Source: Litchfieldella xinjiangensis
Lineage (GTDB): Bacteria; Pseudomonadota; Gammaproteobacteria; Pseudomonadales; Halomonadaceae
Reading direction: 5' to 3'
NCBI RefSeq assembly: GCF_000759345.1
Contig: NZ_JPZL01000001.1
Location: forward strand, 558,001 to 622,000
Length of the DNA stretch: 64,000 nt
Shown here: piece after piece, positions 49,558-58,588 of the stretch
Layout of the letters: each line of letters begins with the position of its first letter
Numbering within the stretch: the stretch's first letter is position 1
Position numbers and translations under genes: made by a program
The notes under the pieces: model-generated
What the model saw: only the letters and a program-made list of their open reading frames with translations
What the model was told of the DNA's origin: nothing
Databases searched by the model: none

Positions 49558-50148
49558 ATGCCTTTTCGGCTTTATCGCCCCTCGCCCAAGCTATGGCTGT
49601 TTCTGCTCCTGGTCGGAGTCGGCGGCATTCTGGCAGTACTGGATCTACAGGATGTGGGACTGTCCGGCCCCATCCCCCGCGACGATAGCGGCGAGCCGGA
49701 TTACTATCTGGAAAACGCCACCTTGACCCGCTTCGATGAGCAGGGCCGAGCCCACCAGCGGCTGGAGACTCCGCGCCTCGTGCATACCCCCCATGATGAC
49801 GTGACGCGCACGCAACAACCAGTCGCCCGATTCCTGGATAGCGATGAGCGCATCTGGTTCGGTCGCGGCGATACCGGTATCCTTGGTCCCGAAGGCGTTC
49901 ATCTGATTCTAGAGGGCAATGCCCGGCTCAATGCGCCCAGTGAAGGCTGGCAACTCGACACCGAGACGTTGCATGTCGACACCCAGCGCGGCCATGCCTG
50001 GAGCGAGACGGAAGCAGTGCTTCAGCAGCCCCCCCAGCGCATCCGCGGCGAGCGCTTCGAAGCCTGGTTCAATGAAAGCCGAATGCGGCTGACCGACAAC
50101 GTGAGGGGCTTTCATCCGCCCCAGGACCAAGAGGTTGACTCACCATGA
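49558..50148 (+). CDS. lptC: LPS export protein LptC
   Basis: 196 aa. Bitopic protein with an N-terminal anchor (SPKLWLFLLLVGVGGILAVL) and a periplasmic beta-jellyroll (YYLENATLTRFDEQGRAHQRLETPRL, DTETLHVDTQRGHAWSE). Joins LptBFG to the LptA bridge that carries LPS to the outer membrane. Its stop overlaps the lptA start by four bases. Divergent in sequence, as is normal for LptC. Confidence 0.88.
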   Translation: MPFRLYRPSPKLWLFLLLVGVGGILAVLDLQDVGLSGPIPRDDSGEPDYYLENATLTRFDEQGRAHQRLETPRLVHTPHDDVTRTQQPVARFLDSDERIWFGRGDTGILGPEGVHLILEGNARLNAPSEGWQLDTETLHVDTQRGHAWSETEAVLQQPPQRIRGERFEAWFNESRMRLTDNVRGFHPPQDQEVDSP

Positions 50149-50684
50149 CGCGACAGACACTCCCCTGCACTCGCCATGGCGCCCTCATCGTCGGCGCGCT
50201 CATCGCAACAGTGACACTACTCGCGGTGTCACCGGCCATGGCCTTGCAAAGCGATGCCCAACAACCCATTGAAGTGGCTGCCGATCAGCTCGACCTCGAT
50301 GACCGCGATGGGACGGCCGTCTATTCGGGGGACGTCGAGATACGCCAGGGGAGCATGCAGCTGACCGGCCAGCGGGTCGAGATCCAACGCAACGATGCCG
50401 GTGAGGTGTCCCGCATCACGGCAACCGGCCAGCGGGCCTATATCGAACAGCAGCCTGCACCCGACGAGCCGGTCGTCAAGGGGTGGGGGCGCACGATTGT
50501 CTACCACTCTGCGGAGCGCCGAGTCGAGCTCATTGACCAGGCCGAACTCCACCAGGCGGCCGATACCTTCGACGGCGCCTACGTGCAGTATTACCTCGAT
50601 CGCCGCACCGTCCAGGCCCGCTCCAACGTGCAGGGCAGTGAAAAGCAGCGTGTGCGCATGACTCTCAATCCAGAGCAGGAATAA
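50145..50684 (+). CDS. lptA: periplasmic LPS transport protein LptA
   Basis: 179 aa. Signal peptide (HGALIVGALIATVTLLAVSPAMA) then the OstA-like jellyroll: PIEVAADQLDLDDRDGTAVYSG, EIRQGSMQLTGQRVEI and NVQGSEKQRVRMTLNP. Head-to-tail copies form the bridge over the periplasm. Coupled to lptC by a four-base overlap and followed by lptB after 6 bases. Confidence 0.93.
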   Translation: MTRQTLPCTRHGALIVGALIATVTLLAVSPAMALQSDAQQPIEVAADQLDLDDRDGTAVYSGDVEIRQGSMQLTGQRVEIQRNDAGEVSRITATGQRAYIEQQPAPDEPVVKGWGRTIVYHSAERRVELIDQAELHQAADTFDGAYVQYYLDRRTVQARSNVQGSEKQRVRMTLNPEQE

Positions 50685-50690
50685 GGCCCC

Positions 50691-51416
50691 ATGAAGACCT
50701 TGACCGCGCGACACCTGGCCAAGAGTTATAATCGGCGCCGTGTCGTTCAGGACATCAGCCTGCATATCGATCAAGGCGCCATCGTTGGGCTGCTCGGGCC
50801 CAACGGGGCTGGCAAAACCACCTCGTTCTACATGATCGTTGGCCTGGTTCGTTCCGACGCGGGCGAGGTTCACATCGACAACCACGATCTCTCCCGTGCC
50901 GCCATGCACGAACGAGCGCGGGCGGGCATCGGCTACCTTCCCCAGGAAGCGTCCATCTTCCGCAAGCTCTCGGTTGCCGACAATATCATGGCCATCCTCG
51001 AGACCCGCTCAGATCTCGACAAGGCAGGCCGGCAGGCTCGCCTCGAGCAGTTGCTCGAGGAGTTCCACGTGACCCATATCCGGGACAATCCCGGCATGAG
51101 CCTGTCGGGTGGCGAGCGTCGGCGCGTCGAGATCGCCCGCGCCCTGGCCACCGAACCGGCGTTCATCCTGCTCGATGAGCCTTTCGCCGGCGTCGACCCC
51201 ATCTCGGTTGGCGAGATCAAGGGTATCATTCGCCAATTGCGTAGCCGCGATATTGGCGTATTGATCACCGACCATAACGTTCGCGAGACGCTAGATATCT
51301 GTGATCGTGCGTATATCGTCGGTGATGGCAAGATCATTGCCGAAGGCAATGCTGAAGCCATTCTAGGCAACCAGCAGGTTCGCGACATCTACCTGGGCGA
51401 AGACTTCCGGCTCTAA
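50691..51416 (+). CDS. lptB: LPS export ABC ATPase LptB
   Basis: 241 aa. ATPase of LptB2FGC. Walker [21 protein letters not shown]-loop [15 protein letters not shown], signature [16 protein letters not shown], Walker [16 protein letters not shown] and H-loop [18 protein letters not shown] are complete. The ribosome binding site region is AATAAGGCCCC. It lies before rpoN, with 177 bases between that hold two sigma-54 elements. Confidence 0.97.
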   Translation: MKTLTARHLAKSYNRRRVVQDISLHIDQGAIVGLLGPNGAGKTTSFYMIVGLVRSDAGEVHIDNHDLSRAAMHERARAGIGYLPQEASIFRKLSVADNIMAILETRSDLDKAGRQARLEQLLEEFHVTHIRDNPGMSLSGGERRRVEIARALATEPAFILLDEPFAGVDPISVGEIKGIIRQLRSRDIGVLITDHNVRETLDICDRAYIVGDGKIIAEGNAEAILGNQQVRDIYLGEDFRL

Positions 51417-51468
51417 GCCACAATATTTCGCTTTACAACTTACTGATATTGCTATTTAGATTTCAGCA

Positions 51469-51483
51469 TGGCACATCGATTGC
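51469..51483 (+). promoter_or_regulatory. sigma-54 -24/-12 element, upstream copy
   Basis: TGGCAC, 5 bases, TTGC: GG at 51470-51471 and GC at 51482-51483 are separated by exactly 10 bases, the strict sigma-54 spacing. It lies 111 bases before the rpoN start. Confidence 0.65.
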
Positions 51484-51486
51484 GCA

Positions 51487-51502
51487 TGGCATGTTTATTG
51501 CT
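51487..51502 (+). promoter_or_regulatory. sigma-54 -24/-12 element, downstream copy
   Basis: TGGCATG, 4 bases, TTGCT: one mismatch to the TGGCACG-N4-TTGCW consensus, with GG (51488-51489) and GC (51500-51501) again 10 bases apart. It is 18 bases downstream of the first copy and 92 bases before rpoN. Transcription would start near 51513. Confidence 0.65.
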
Positions 51503-51593
51503 TTAATTTAGACCCCAACTGCTTGCATGCCAGCCGCCGGCGGGATAACGTATCGTCTCATTTGTCTGTGATCGAGCGACCTCATCCCCCACC

Positions 51594-53003
51594 ATGGCCA
51601 TGAAACCCTCCTTGCAGCTGCGCGTCGGGACCCAACTGACCATGACGCCTCAGTTGCAACAGGCAATCGCCCTGTTGCAGCTTTCGACGCTCGATCTGCG
51701 TCAGGAAATCCAGCAGGCGCTGGAATCCAATCCGATGCTGGAACTCGAGGAAGACTTCACCGAGCAGGACGCCATAGAGCCCCCCGAAGACGACTGGAAC
51801 AGCGAGATTCCCCAAGAACTCTCGGTCGATAGCGATTGGTCCGACACCTATCAGGATGTAGCCCCGTCCAGCAGCGGCGAAGCGCCTGATTTCGAGCGCA
51901 ACGCCAGTGGCGAAAGCTTACAGGATCACTTGCGCTGGCAATTGGCCATGACCGATCTCACGGATACGCATCGGCTGATTGCCGAAAGTCTGATCGACGC
52001 AGTATCGCCCAGCGGCTATCTCGACTCGAGCCTTGAAGACCTCTGTGATGGGCTGCGCCAGCAAGGCTTGGCAACACTCAAGTTGAGCGATGCAGAGCAC
52101 GTGCTGTTGCGTTTACAGCAATTCGAACCTACGGGCATATTCGCCCGCGACCTGCGGGAATGCTTGCTGTTGCAACTCGGCGCGCTTCCGGATGATACGC
52201 CCCTGCTTCCCCAGGCCAAACGCTTGGTACGCCAGTTTCTCGAGGCATTGGCAGGCGACGACCGCAAGATGCTCAAGCGCCGGCTTCGTCTCGAGGATGA
52301 CCAGCTGGATGCCGTCATCGCCTTGATCAGGTCGCTCGATCCCCGACCCGGCCAGGCGTTCGACGATAGCAGCGACGATTATGTCATTCCCGACCTGGTT
52401 GCCCGGTACAGCCAGGAAGGTTGGCGAATCGAGCTCAACCCCGAGGCGCTGCCACGCATGCGCATCCAGCCCGATTACGCGGCATTGATCAAGCGAGCCG
52501 ATAAGAGCGACGACAACACCTTCATGAAGCAGCACCTGCAGGAAGCACGCTGGCTGCTGAAAAGCCTATCGAGCCGGAACGACACCTTGCTGCGGGTTGG
52601 ACGTGAAATCATGGCCCGCCAACTCGATTTTCTCGACCAGGGCGAGGAAGCCATGAAACCGCTTATTCTCGCGGATATCGCCCAGACCGTAGAGATGCAC
52701 GAGTCGACGATCTCCCGCGTGACGACGCAGAAGTATATCCACACGCCTCGTGGCGTGTTCGAACTCAAGTACTTCTTCTCCAGCCATGTGGGCGGTGACG
52801 AGGGCGACGCCCATTCCAGCACCGCCATCAGGGCACGCATCAAGAAACTGATCGCCGACGAACCGCCACGCAAACCCCTTTCCGATAGCAAACTGGTCGA
52901 GGCACTGGCCGATGGTGGCATTCAAGTGGCTCGCCGCACGGTAGCCAAATATCGCGAAGCCATGGGCATCCCCCCGTCCAGTGAACGCAAGCGATTATCC
53001 TGA
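51594..53003 (+). CDS. rpoN: RNA polymerase sigma-54 factor
   Basis: 469 aa. Region I is Gln- and Leu-rich (LQLRVGTQLTMTPQLQQAIALLQLSTL), region II is acidic, and region III holds the core-binding domain, the -12-binding helix-turn-helix (IAQTVEMHESTISRVTTQKYIHTPRG) and the C-terminal RpoN box ARRTVAKYREAMGIP, which reads the -24 element. It directs genes for nitrogen use, motility and other functions with enhancer-binding activators. Start: MAMKPSLQL at 51594 or the second Met at 51600. It heads rpoN-hpf-ptsN-rapZ-ptsO. Confidence 0.97.
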   Translation: MAMKPSLQLRVGTQLTMTPQLQQAIALLQLSTLDLRQEIQQALESNPMLELEEDFTEQDAIEPPEDDWNSEIPQELSVDSDWSDTYQDVAPSSSGEAPDFERNASGESLQDHLRWQLAMTDLTDTHRLIAESLIDAVSPSGYLDSSLEDLCDGLRQQGLATLKLSDAEHVLLRLQQFEPTGIFARDLRECLLLQLGALPDDTPLLPQAKRLVRQFLEALAGDDRKMLKRRLRLEDDQLDAVIALIRSLDPRPGQAFDDSSDDYVIPDLVARYSQEGWRIELNPEALPRMRIQPDYAALIKRADKSDDNTFMKQHLQEARWLLKSLSSRNDTLLRVGREIMARQLDFLDQGEEAMKPLILADIAQTVEMHESTISRVTTQKYIHTPRGVFELKYFFSSHVGGDEGDAHSSTAIRARIKKLIADEPPRKPLSDSKLVEALADGGIQVARRTVAKYREAMGIPPSSERKRLS

Positions 53004-53031
53004 CGCTACCACTCGGCTGGCTAGCCATGAG

Positions 53032-53054
53032 AAAACCCTCGCTTCGAGGGGTTT
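53032..53054 (+). terminator. hairpin between rpoN and hpf
   Basis: AAACCCTCG (53033-53041), loop CTT, CGAGGGGTTT (53045-53054) with one bulged G, followed by GCTCTTG. A weak terminator or attenuator. A TACAAT just downstream (GGGTTACAATC, about 53074) with a poor -35 may give hpf its own promoter. Confidence 0.5.
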
Positions 53055-53112
53055 GCTCTTGTGGAAAAAGGGTTACAATCGAAGCGACATCCGCGAGGAA
53101 TAGGAGCGTGCC

Positions 53113-53421
53113 ATGCAAGTCAATATTACCGGCCACCACGTCGAGTTGACCGACTCCCTGCGCAACTATGTGAACGAAAAGCTCACTCGCCTGGAGCGTC
53201 ACTACGACAACATCACCACGGTGCAAGTCACGCTCTCGATAGAAAAGGAGCGGCAGCAGGCGGCTTGCACACTTCACGTGGCCGGTGCGGACCTGCATGC
53301 CGTCGCTCAGGATGTCGACATGTATGCGGCTATCGATGCGCTCGCCGATAAACTCGACCGTCAGCTCGTCAAACACAAGGAAAAGGCACAGGCCCGCGCT
53401 CAAGGCGCTGGCGCTCGCTGA
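53113..53421 (+). CDS. hpf: ribosome hibernation promoting factor
   Basis: 102 aa, short form. Binds the 30S subunit and helps make inactive 100S ribosomes in stationary phase. Motifs: MQVNITGHHVELTDSLRNYV, YVNEKLTRLERHYDNITT, and DVDMYAAIDALADKLDRQL with a basic tail. Its place after rpoN is conserved in gamma-proteobacteria. GGAG lies about 8 bases before the ATG. Confidence 0.95.
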   Translation: MQVNITGHHVELTDSLRNYVNEKLTRLERHYDNITTVQVTLSIEKERQQAACTLHVAGADLHAVAQDVDMYAAIDALADKLDRQLVKHKEKAQARAQGAGAR

Positions 53422-53426
53422 ACTCC

Positions 53427-53903
53427 ATGAATCTGCAAGCCATCCTACCCCCGGAGCGGACCCTCTTCGACGTTCCGGGGGGAAGCAAAAAGCGTGTGCT
53501 AGAATTTTTCAGCACCTTCATTGCCCAGAACACACCCAGCCTGGATAGCCAGGAAGTTTTCAGTCGCCTGATAGGACGCGAGCGACTGGGAAGTACCGGT
53601 ATAGGCAGCGGGGTAGCGATTCCCCACGCCCGGGATCCGCATTGCAAGGCGCCACTTGCTGGCTTTCTCAAGCTTGCCGATGCAGTGGACTTCGATGCCG
53701 TCGACGGCGAACCTGTCGATCTCGTATTCGTGCTACTGGTGCCTGAAGAGGCCGATGATACCCATTTGGCCCTGTTAGGGCAGGTAGCAGGCATGATGAA
53801 CGATGCAGAGGTTCGCCATCGCTTGCGCCAGAGTGAAAGCCAGCGCGAATTGCACGAGATCCTGCTGGAGGCCATCCAGCGTCAGAACGACGAATCGGCC
53901 TGA
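53427..53903 (+). CDS. ptsN: nitrogen PTS enzyme IIA
   Basis: 158 aa. EIIA-Ntr of the regulatory phosphotransferase system that links carbon, nitrogen and potassium state. The phosphorylated His lies in GVAIPHARDPHCKAPL near residue 67; other motifs are LNLQAILPPERTLFDVPGG at the N-terminus and FVLLVPEEADDTHLALLGQVA. Transported sugars are not involved. Its phosphate donor NPr is encoded two genes downstream. Confidence 0.95.
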   Translation: MNLQAILPPERTLFDVPGGSKKRVLEFFSTFIAQNTPSLDSQEVFSRLIGRERLGSTGIGSGVAIPHARDPHCKAPLAGFLKLADAVDFDAVDGEPVDLVFVLLVPEEADDTHLALLGQVAGMMNDAEVRHRLRQSESQRELHEILLEAIQRQNDESA

Positions 53904-53987
53904 GCGAGCCCTTTCCCGCTTACACCCAGTCCTATCGGCATTCGACCCCTATTGCCGACCCCCCTTCGACTCCCTGGAGGCGCGACC

Positions 53988-54896
53988 ATGCAGCTCGTCA
54001 TTATCAGTGGCCGCTCAGGCTCGGGAAAATCGATCGCCTTGCAGGCCCTGGAAGACCTGGGATTTTATGCCATCGACAACCTGCCTGCGGTCCTGCTCTC
54101 TTCGCTGGTTGACGAGCTTCAGAACGGTGAAGCCCAACGCTCGTCGGTGGCCGTCAGCATCGACGCCCGCAACCTGCCGGACGCCCTGCGGCGCTTCCCC
54201 GCATTGCTGGAGTCGGTCGATCTGAAAGGGGTCGACTGCCAAGTCGTCTATCTCACTGCAGACGCCCGGATTCTGCTCGAGCGCTACTCGGCAACCCGAC
54301 GCCGCCATCCGCTGACCCGCAACAGTGACATGACCTTGGCCGAGGCAATCGATTCCGAGGAAGAGACCCTGACGGAAATTCGTGACCTGGCGGACCTGAT
54401 CATCGACACCTCACAGCTGTCGGTGCATGAACTGAGGGGCCGCATTGCCGATCAAGTGGCACGTCATAGCAACACTCAGCTGACGCTGACCTTCGAATCG
54501 TTCGGCTTTAAGCGGGGTGTGCCTCTGGACGCGGATACCGTCTTCGACGCACGCTGCCTGCCCAATCCCTATTGGGACCCTCGGCTTCGACCCTTCACGG
54601 GGCGAGACAGTGAGATCGTCGCGTTTCTCGAACGCTATCCGGATGTCGAGGCCATGCTCGACGATATCGCCGGGTGGCTGGAGCGCTGGCTACCCGCCTA
54701 CCAAGCGAGCCGCCGCAGCTACGTCACCGTGGCGATCGGCTGCACCGGAGGGCAGCATCGCTCGGTATACCTCACAGAACGCTTGGCCGAGCGCTTCTCG
54801 GCAGCCTACCCGGGGGTTCAGTTGCGTCACCGCGAACTGGGCATTCATACTGCACTCCCCGCGCAGGCGGCACGAATGACACCGGAGAATTCCTGA
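53988..54896 (+). CDS. rapZ: RNase adapter protein RapZ
   Basis: 302 aa, slightly longer than the 284 of Escherichia coli RapZ. P-loop IISGRSGSGKSIALQALEDLG at the N-terminus (in part), Walker B LIIDTS, and a C-terminal domain with GCTGGQHRSVYLTERLAERF. RapZ brings the small RNA GlmZ to RNase E and so tunes glucosamine-6-phosphate synthase by sensing GlcN6P. The ATG at 53988 has CTGGAGG upstream; a 6-bp hairpin TCGGCA/TGCCGA lies in the leader. Part of the rpoN-ptsO run. Confidence 0.95.
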   Translation: MQLVIISGRSGSGKSIALQALEDLGFYAIDNLPAVLLSSLVDELQNGEAQRSSVAVSIDARNLPDALRRFPALLESVDLKGVDCQVVYLTADARILLERYSATRRRHPLTRNSDMTLAEAIDSEEETLTEIRDLADLIIDTSQLSVHELRGRIADQVARHSNTQLTLTFESFGFKRGVPLDADTVFDARCLPNPYWDPRLRPFTGRDSEIVAFLERYPDVEAMLDDIAGWLERWLPAYQASRRSYVTVAIGCTGGQHRSVYLTERLAERFSAAYPGVQLRHRELGIHTALPAQAARMTPENS

Positions 54897-54899
54897 CGC

Positions 54900-55169
54900 A
54901 TGCCAAGCCGCGAGCTGACACTCATCAACAAACGTGGCCTGCATGCTCGGGCCGCTACCCGGCTGGTGCAATGCTGTCAGGCTTACCAAGCGAGGGTCAT
55001 CGTCTCCCACCGTGGCCGCGACGCCGATGCCGCCAACATCATGTCGTTGTTGATGTTGGCGGCGCCCTGCGGCAGTCAGCTTAGATTCTCAGCCGAGGGC
55101 GAAGATGCATCGGCAGCCCTCGATGCCATCGAAGCCCTTATCGACAAGCGCTTCGATGAGGAGCACTGA
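54900..55169 (+). CDS. ptsO: nitrogen PTS phosphocarrier NPr
   Basis: 89 aa. HPr-like fold with the phosphorylated His in NKRGLHARAATRLVQ near residue 16 and the regulatory Ser region ANIMSLLMLAAPCGSQL. Passes phosphate from PtsP to PtsN. It starts 3 bases after rapZ and closes the operon, ending three bases from convergent pmbA with no terminator between. Confidence 0.94.
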   Translation: MPSRELTLINKRGLHARAATRLVQCCQAYQARVIVSHRGRDADAANIMSLLMLAAPCGSQLRFSAEGEDASAALDAIEALIDKRFDEEH

Positions 55170-55172
55170 GGA

Positions 55173-56516
55173 TCACTGTCCGCCGGCTACGGTCATCTCA
55201 TTTACCAGCCAGCTACCGGTATGAATGCTGCCGCGCGTATCGATATCGTCACCGACCCCGACCAACCCCTTGAACATGCTCTCCAGGTTGCCGGCAATCG
55301 TGAACTCTTCCACCGGGTACTGAATCTTGCCGTTTTCGACCCAAAAGCCCGCTGCACCGCGTGAATAATCGCCGGTCACGCCATTGACCCCCTGCCCCAT
55401 CAACTCGGTCACGAGCACGCCACGATCCATTCTGGAAAGCAGCTCCTCGAACGAAGCCAACGGGACGTCGAGACGAATATTGCGCGCCCCACCGGCATTA
55501 CCCGTGGTTTCCATATTCAGCCGGCGCGCACTATAGGCAGAGAGCATATAGCTCGCCACGCGCCCTTGGGCGACAAAGACATTGTCACGCGTATAGACCC
55601 CATCGTTATCGAAGGGGGAGCTGGCCATTGCCCCGCGCTCGAGAGGCCGTTCACCCAGCGTGAACCAGTCGGGAAATAACGTCTCGCCGAGCCGATCGCA
55701 GAGGAATGAGGACTGGCGGTAAAGCGATCCACCCGCGATGGCACTCAGGAAATGTCCGATCAGGCCCGCAGCCAATGTGGGCTCGAACATGACCGGCATG
55801 CGCCCTGTCGCCGGTCGTTTGGCACCCAGGCGACGCAAGGTGCGCTCTGCCGCCCGGGCGCCTATCGATTCCGGACTGGCCAGAGCGCGTGGATCGCGTT
55901 CGCTCGAGTAGTCGTAGTCGCGTTGCATGCCGGCCCCGCTACCGGCGATCAGCATGCAGGAAAGTGAATGGCGGCTTCCGCATTGCCCGCCCAGGAATCC
56001 ATGACTGTTGCCATAGACTCGCACCCCCTCACCACTGGAGAGCGATGCCCCGTCGGAATTGGTGATCCCCTCCACCTGACGGCCCGCCTGCTCGCAGGCC
56101 AGTGCTATCTCGATGGCCTCGTCGGTGCTCAGTGCCCAAGGGTGATGGACATCCAGATCGGGAAAGTGCTGGGCCATCAGGTCAGCCGGCGCCAGGCCGG
56201 CAGCGGCGTCTTCACCGGTGTAGCGGGCGATATCCATGGCCTTTTCCACGGCAGCCCGCACGGAGGCTTCACCCGTATCGGATGAGGACGCCGTCCCCTT
56301 GCGCTTGCCTACGTAGACCGTGATGGCAAAGCCTTGATCGCGGGAGAGTTCGACACTCTCCACATCTCCCTGACGGACATTGATGCCCATGCCCTGATCG
56401 ACGCTGGCACCGACTTCGCAGGCATCGGCTCCCAGTTGCCGGGCTTGATCCAGGGCTTGCTGGACGCGCGTCTCCAGCGCGGCCTGCTGGGTTTCGGCAT
56501 CGAAGGCCTGTGTCAT
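55173..56516 (-). CDS. pmbA: TldE / PmbA metalloprotease subunit
   Basis: 447 aa. Partner of TldD; the TldD-TldE heterodimer degrades unfolded peptides and matures ribosomally made peptides such as microcin B17. Motifs: GASVDQGMGINVRQGDVESVE, SRDQGFAITVYVGKRKG, SFLCDRLGETLFPDW, FDNDGVYTRDNVFVAQGRV and GVTGDYSRGAAGFWVENGK. As expected for TldE, there is no HExxxH zinc site. Confidence 0.95.
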   Translation of the reverse strand: MTQAFDAETQQAALETRVQQALDQARQLGADACEVGASVDQGMGINVRQGDVESVELSRDQGFAITVYVGKRKGTASSSDTGEASVRAAVEKAMDIARYTGEDAAAGLAPADLMAQHFPDLDVHHPWALSTDEAIEIALACEQAGRQVEGITNSDGASLSSGEGVRVYGNSHGFLGGQCGSRHSLSCMLIAGSGAGMQRDYDYSSERDPRALASPESIGARAAERTLRRLGAKRPATGRMPVMFEPTLAAGLIGHFLSAIAGGSLYRQSSFLCDRLGETLFPDWFTLGERPLERGAMASSPFDNDGVYTRDNVFVAQGRVASYMLSAYSARRLNMETTGNAGGARNIRLDVPLASFEELLSRMDRGVLVTELMGQGVNGVTGDYSRGAAGFWVENGKIQYPVEEFTIAGNLESMFKGLVGVGDDIDTRGSIHTGSWLVNEMTVAGGQ

Positions 56517-56566
56517 GTTACGTCTCCTAACCGATGAACTTGTTTATCCGATCCCGTCGGACAGGC

Positions 56567-56575
56567 TGGTATACT
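56567..56575 (+). promoter_or_regulatory. extended -10 promoter of darP
   Basis: TG, one base, TATACT (56570-56575): an extended -10 with a 5/6 hexamer, about 33 bases before the darP start. No good -35, as is usual for this type. Confidence 0.45.
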
Positions 56576-56607
56576 CGCCCTTTCTTTCACGTCCCAATGG
56601 AATGAGC

Positions 56608-57114
56608 ATGGCTTTCGAACCTTCTGACGACCGCGAGGAGCGCCCGAGCAAGTCCCAGCGCAAGCGGGAAATGCTGAATCTGCAGGCATTGGGCGAAAAG
56701 ATCATCGCCCTTTCCGACGCTGACCGTGCCCGGCTGCCGCTCTCCGACGATATGCTCTTTGCCGTCGAGGAAACTGGGCGCATCCGTTCTCACGAAGGAC
56801 GACGCCGGCACATGCAATATGTCGGCAAGGTGATGCGCGGTGAAGACCTCGAGGCCATACAGGCCACGTTCGATGAAATCGAGCAAGAGAAAATCAACCG
56901 CGATCAAGCCTTCCACCGCCTCGAGGCATGGCGCGACCGCCTGCTTGAGGAAGGTGATGACGCCGTCGAGGCGTTCATTCGCGATTATCCCGATGTCGAC
57001 CGGCAGGCATTGCGTCAATTGATTCGCAATGCCAAGAGCGAACGCGAGCGAGGCAAACCGCCGACCAGCGCCCGCAAGCTGTTCCGTCTGATCCGCGACA
57101 CTGCCGGCCTGTAA
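56608..57114 (+). CDS. darP: ribosome-associated protein DarP (YjgA, DUF615)
   Basis: 168 aa. Helical protein that binds late 50S assembly intermediates. The family pattern is visible: SKSQRKREMLNLQALGEKIIAL, RIRSHEGRRRHMQYVGKVMRG, DLEAIQATFDEIEQE and QALRQLIRNAKSERERGKPP. ATG at 56608 has GGA upstream; another ATG at 56602 adds two residues. Divergent from pmbA, convergent with tldD. Confidence 0.93.
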   Translation: MAFEPSDDREERPSKSQRKREMLNLQALGEKIIALSDADRARLPLSDDMLFAVEETGRIRSHEGRRRHMQYVGKVMRGEDLEAIQATFDEIEQEKINRDQAFHRLEAWRDRLLEEGDDAVEAFIRDYPDVDRQALRQLIRNAKSERERGKPPTSARKLFRLIRDTAGL

Positions 57115-57118
57115 CTCA

Positions 57119-58588
57119 TCAGGACTGCGTGCCTCCCACCGTCAACTCATCCAGCTTGAGGGTCGGCTGCCCGACACCTACGGGTACGCCCTGACCCTCC
57201 TTGCCACACACGCCAATACCGGCATCGAGCTCGAGATCGTGTCCGATCATCGACACGCGTCCCATCGCTTCGGGCCCGCTGCCGATCAGCGTCGCTCCTT
57301 TCACCGGCGCAGTGATACGCCCGTCCTCGATCAGGTAGGCTTCGCTGGCGGCAAAGACGAATTTGCCAGAGGTGATATCCACCTGCCCTCCGCTGAAACT
57401 GACCGCGTAGATCCCACGCTTGACGCTTTTGAGAATCTCGTCGGGATCGTCCTGGCCGGCAAGCATGTAGGTATTCGTCATGCGGGGCATCGGCATATGT
57501 GCGTAGGATTCACGGCGCGCGTTTCCGGTGGGCGCCATGCCCATCAAACGCGCATTGAGCTTATCCTGCATGTAACCGGTAAGAATGCCGTCCTCGATCA
57601 GCGGGGTATAGCCGCCTGGTGTGCCTTCGTCGTCGACCGTCATCGAGCCGCGACGATCGGGGAGCGTGGCATCGTCGACGACAGTCACGCCCGGGGCGGC
57701 GACACGCTCGCCCATGCGACCGGCGAAGGTCGAGCTGCCCTTGCGGTTGAAGTCCCCTTCCAGGCCATGGCCCACCGCTTCATGCAACAGTATCCCGGGC
57801 CAGCCGGGGCCCAGAACGACCGGCATCTGCCCGGCCGGCGCGTCCACAGCCTCGAGATTGACCTGGGCCTGGCGAACCGCTTCGCGGGCATAGCGTTCAG
57901 CCGCCTTCTCGTCACGCAGCCGTGACATGGCGAAACGCCCGCCACCTCCGGCACTACCCCGCTCACGCCGACCGTTACGCACCAGAATGACACTCACGTT
58001 AAGCCGTACCAAAGGCCGAATATCGGCGGCCAAGGTCCCGTCACTGGCACGTACGAGTATCACTTCATAAACGCCGGACAGCGAGGCGCTCACTTGATTG
58101 ACGGCAGGATCCGAGGCGCGTGCCACGCGATCGGCCTCCTTGAGCATGGCAATCTTGTCTTCCACGGAGAGCCCGGATAGCGGATCGATTCCGGCATACC
58201 TATCCTGCGCCCGTCCCGCCACGCAGGGCGCTGCCTTGAGACGCTCACCGCGTCGCGCAATGCCCGATGCAGTCTTGCCGGTTTCGGCCAGCGCCTCGGC
58301 GTGTATCTGGTTGGAATAGGCGAAGCCGGTCTTGTCACCCGCCATGGCCCGCACGCCGACACCACCATCGATATCGTAGCTGGCGTCCTTGACCTCGCCA
58401 TCTTCGAGGACCCAACTTTCCTGCCAGCTACGCTGAAAGTAGAGATCGGCAAAATCCACGCCCGGCCCCAAGGCGTGCTCCAGTCCCGCATCGAGCGAGG
58501 CCAGACTCAATCCCCCCGGCGCAAGCAGCGTGGCCTCGGCATGGGCGAGTGCATGATGAGCGCTGATATCAGCTGTCTGTTGGTTCAT
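57119..58588 (-). CDS. tldD: metalloprotease TldD
   Basis: 489 aa. Catalytic subunit of the TldD-TldE protease. The zinc site [11 protein letters not shown] is intact near residue 270; other motifs are [57 protein letters not shown] and [22 protein letters not shown] split across residues 395-420. Its ATG overlaps the yhdP stop by four bases. Its partner pmbA lies across darP. Confidence 0.96.
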   Translation of the reverse strand: MNQQTADISAHHALAHAEATLLAPGGLSLASLDAGLEHALGPGVDFADLYFQRSWQESWVLEDGEVKDASYDIDGGVGVRAMAGDKTGFAYSNQIHAEALAETGKTASGIARRGERLKAAPCVAGRAQDRYAGIDPLSGLSVEDKIAMLKEADRVARASDPAVNQVSASLSGVYEVILVRASDGTLAADIRPLVRLNVSVILVRNGRRERGSAGGGGRFAMSRLRDEKAAERYAREAVRQAQVNLEAVDAPAGQMPVVLGPGWPGILLHEAVGHGLEGDFNRKGSSTFAGRMGERVAAPGVTVVDDATLPDRRGSMTVDDEGTPGGYTPLIEDGILTGYMQDKLNARLMGMAPTGNARRESYAHMPMPRMTNTYMLAGQDDPDEILKSVKRGIYAVSFSGGQVDITSGKFVFAASEAYLIEDGRITAPVKGATLIGSGPEAMGRVSMIGHDLELDAGIGVCGKEGQGVPVGVGQPTLKLDELTVGGTQS

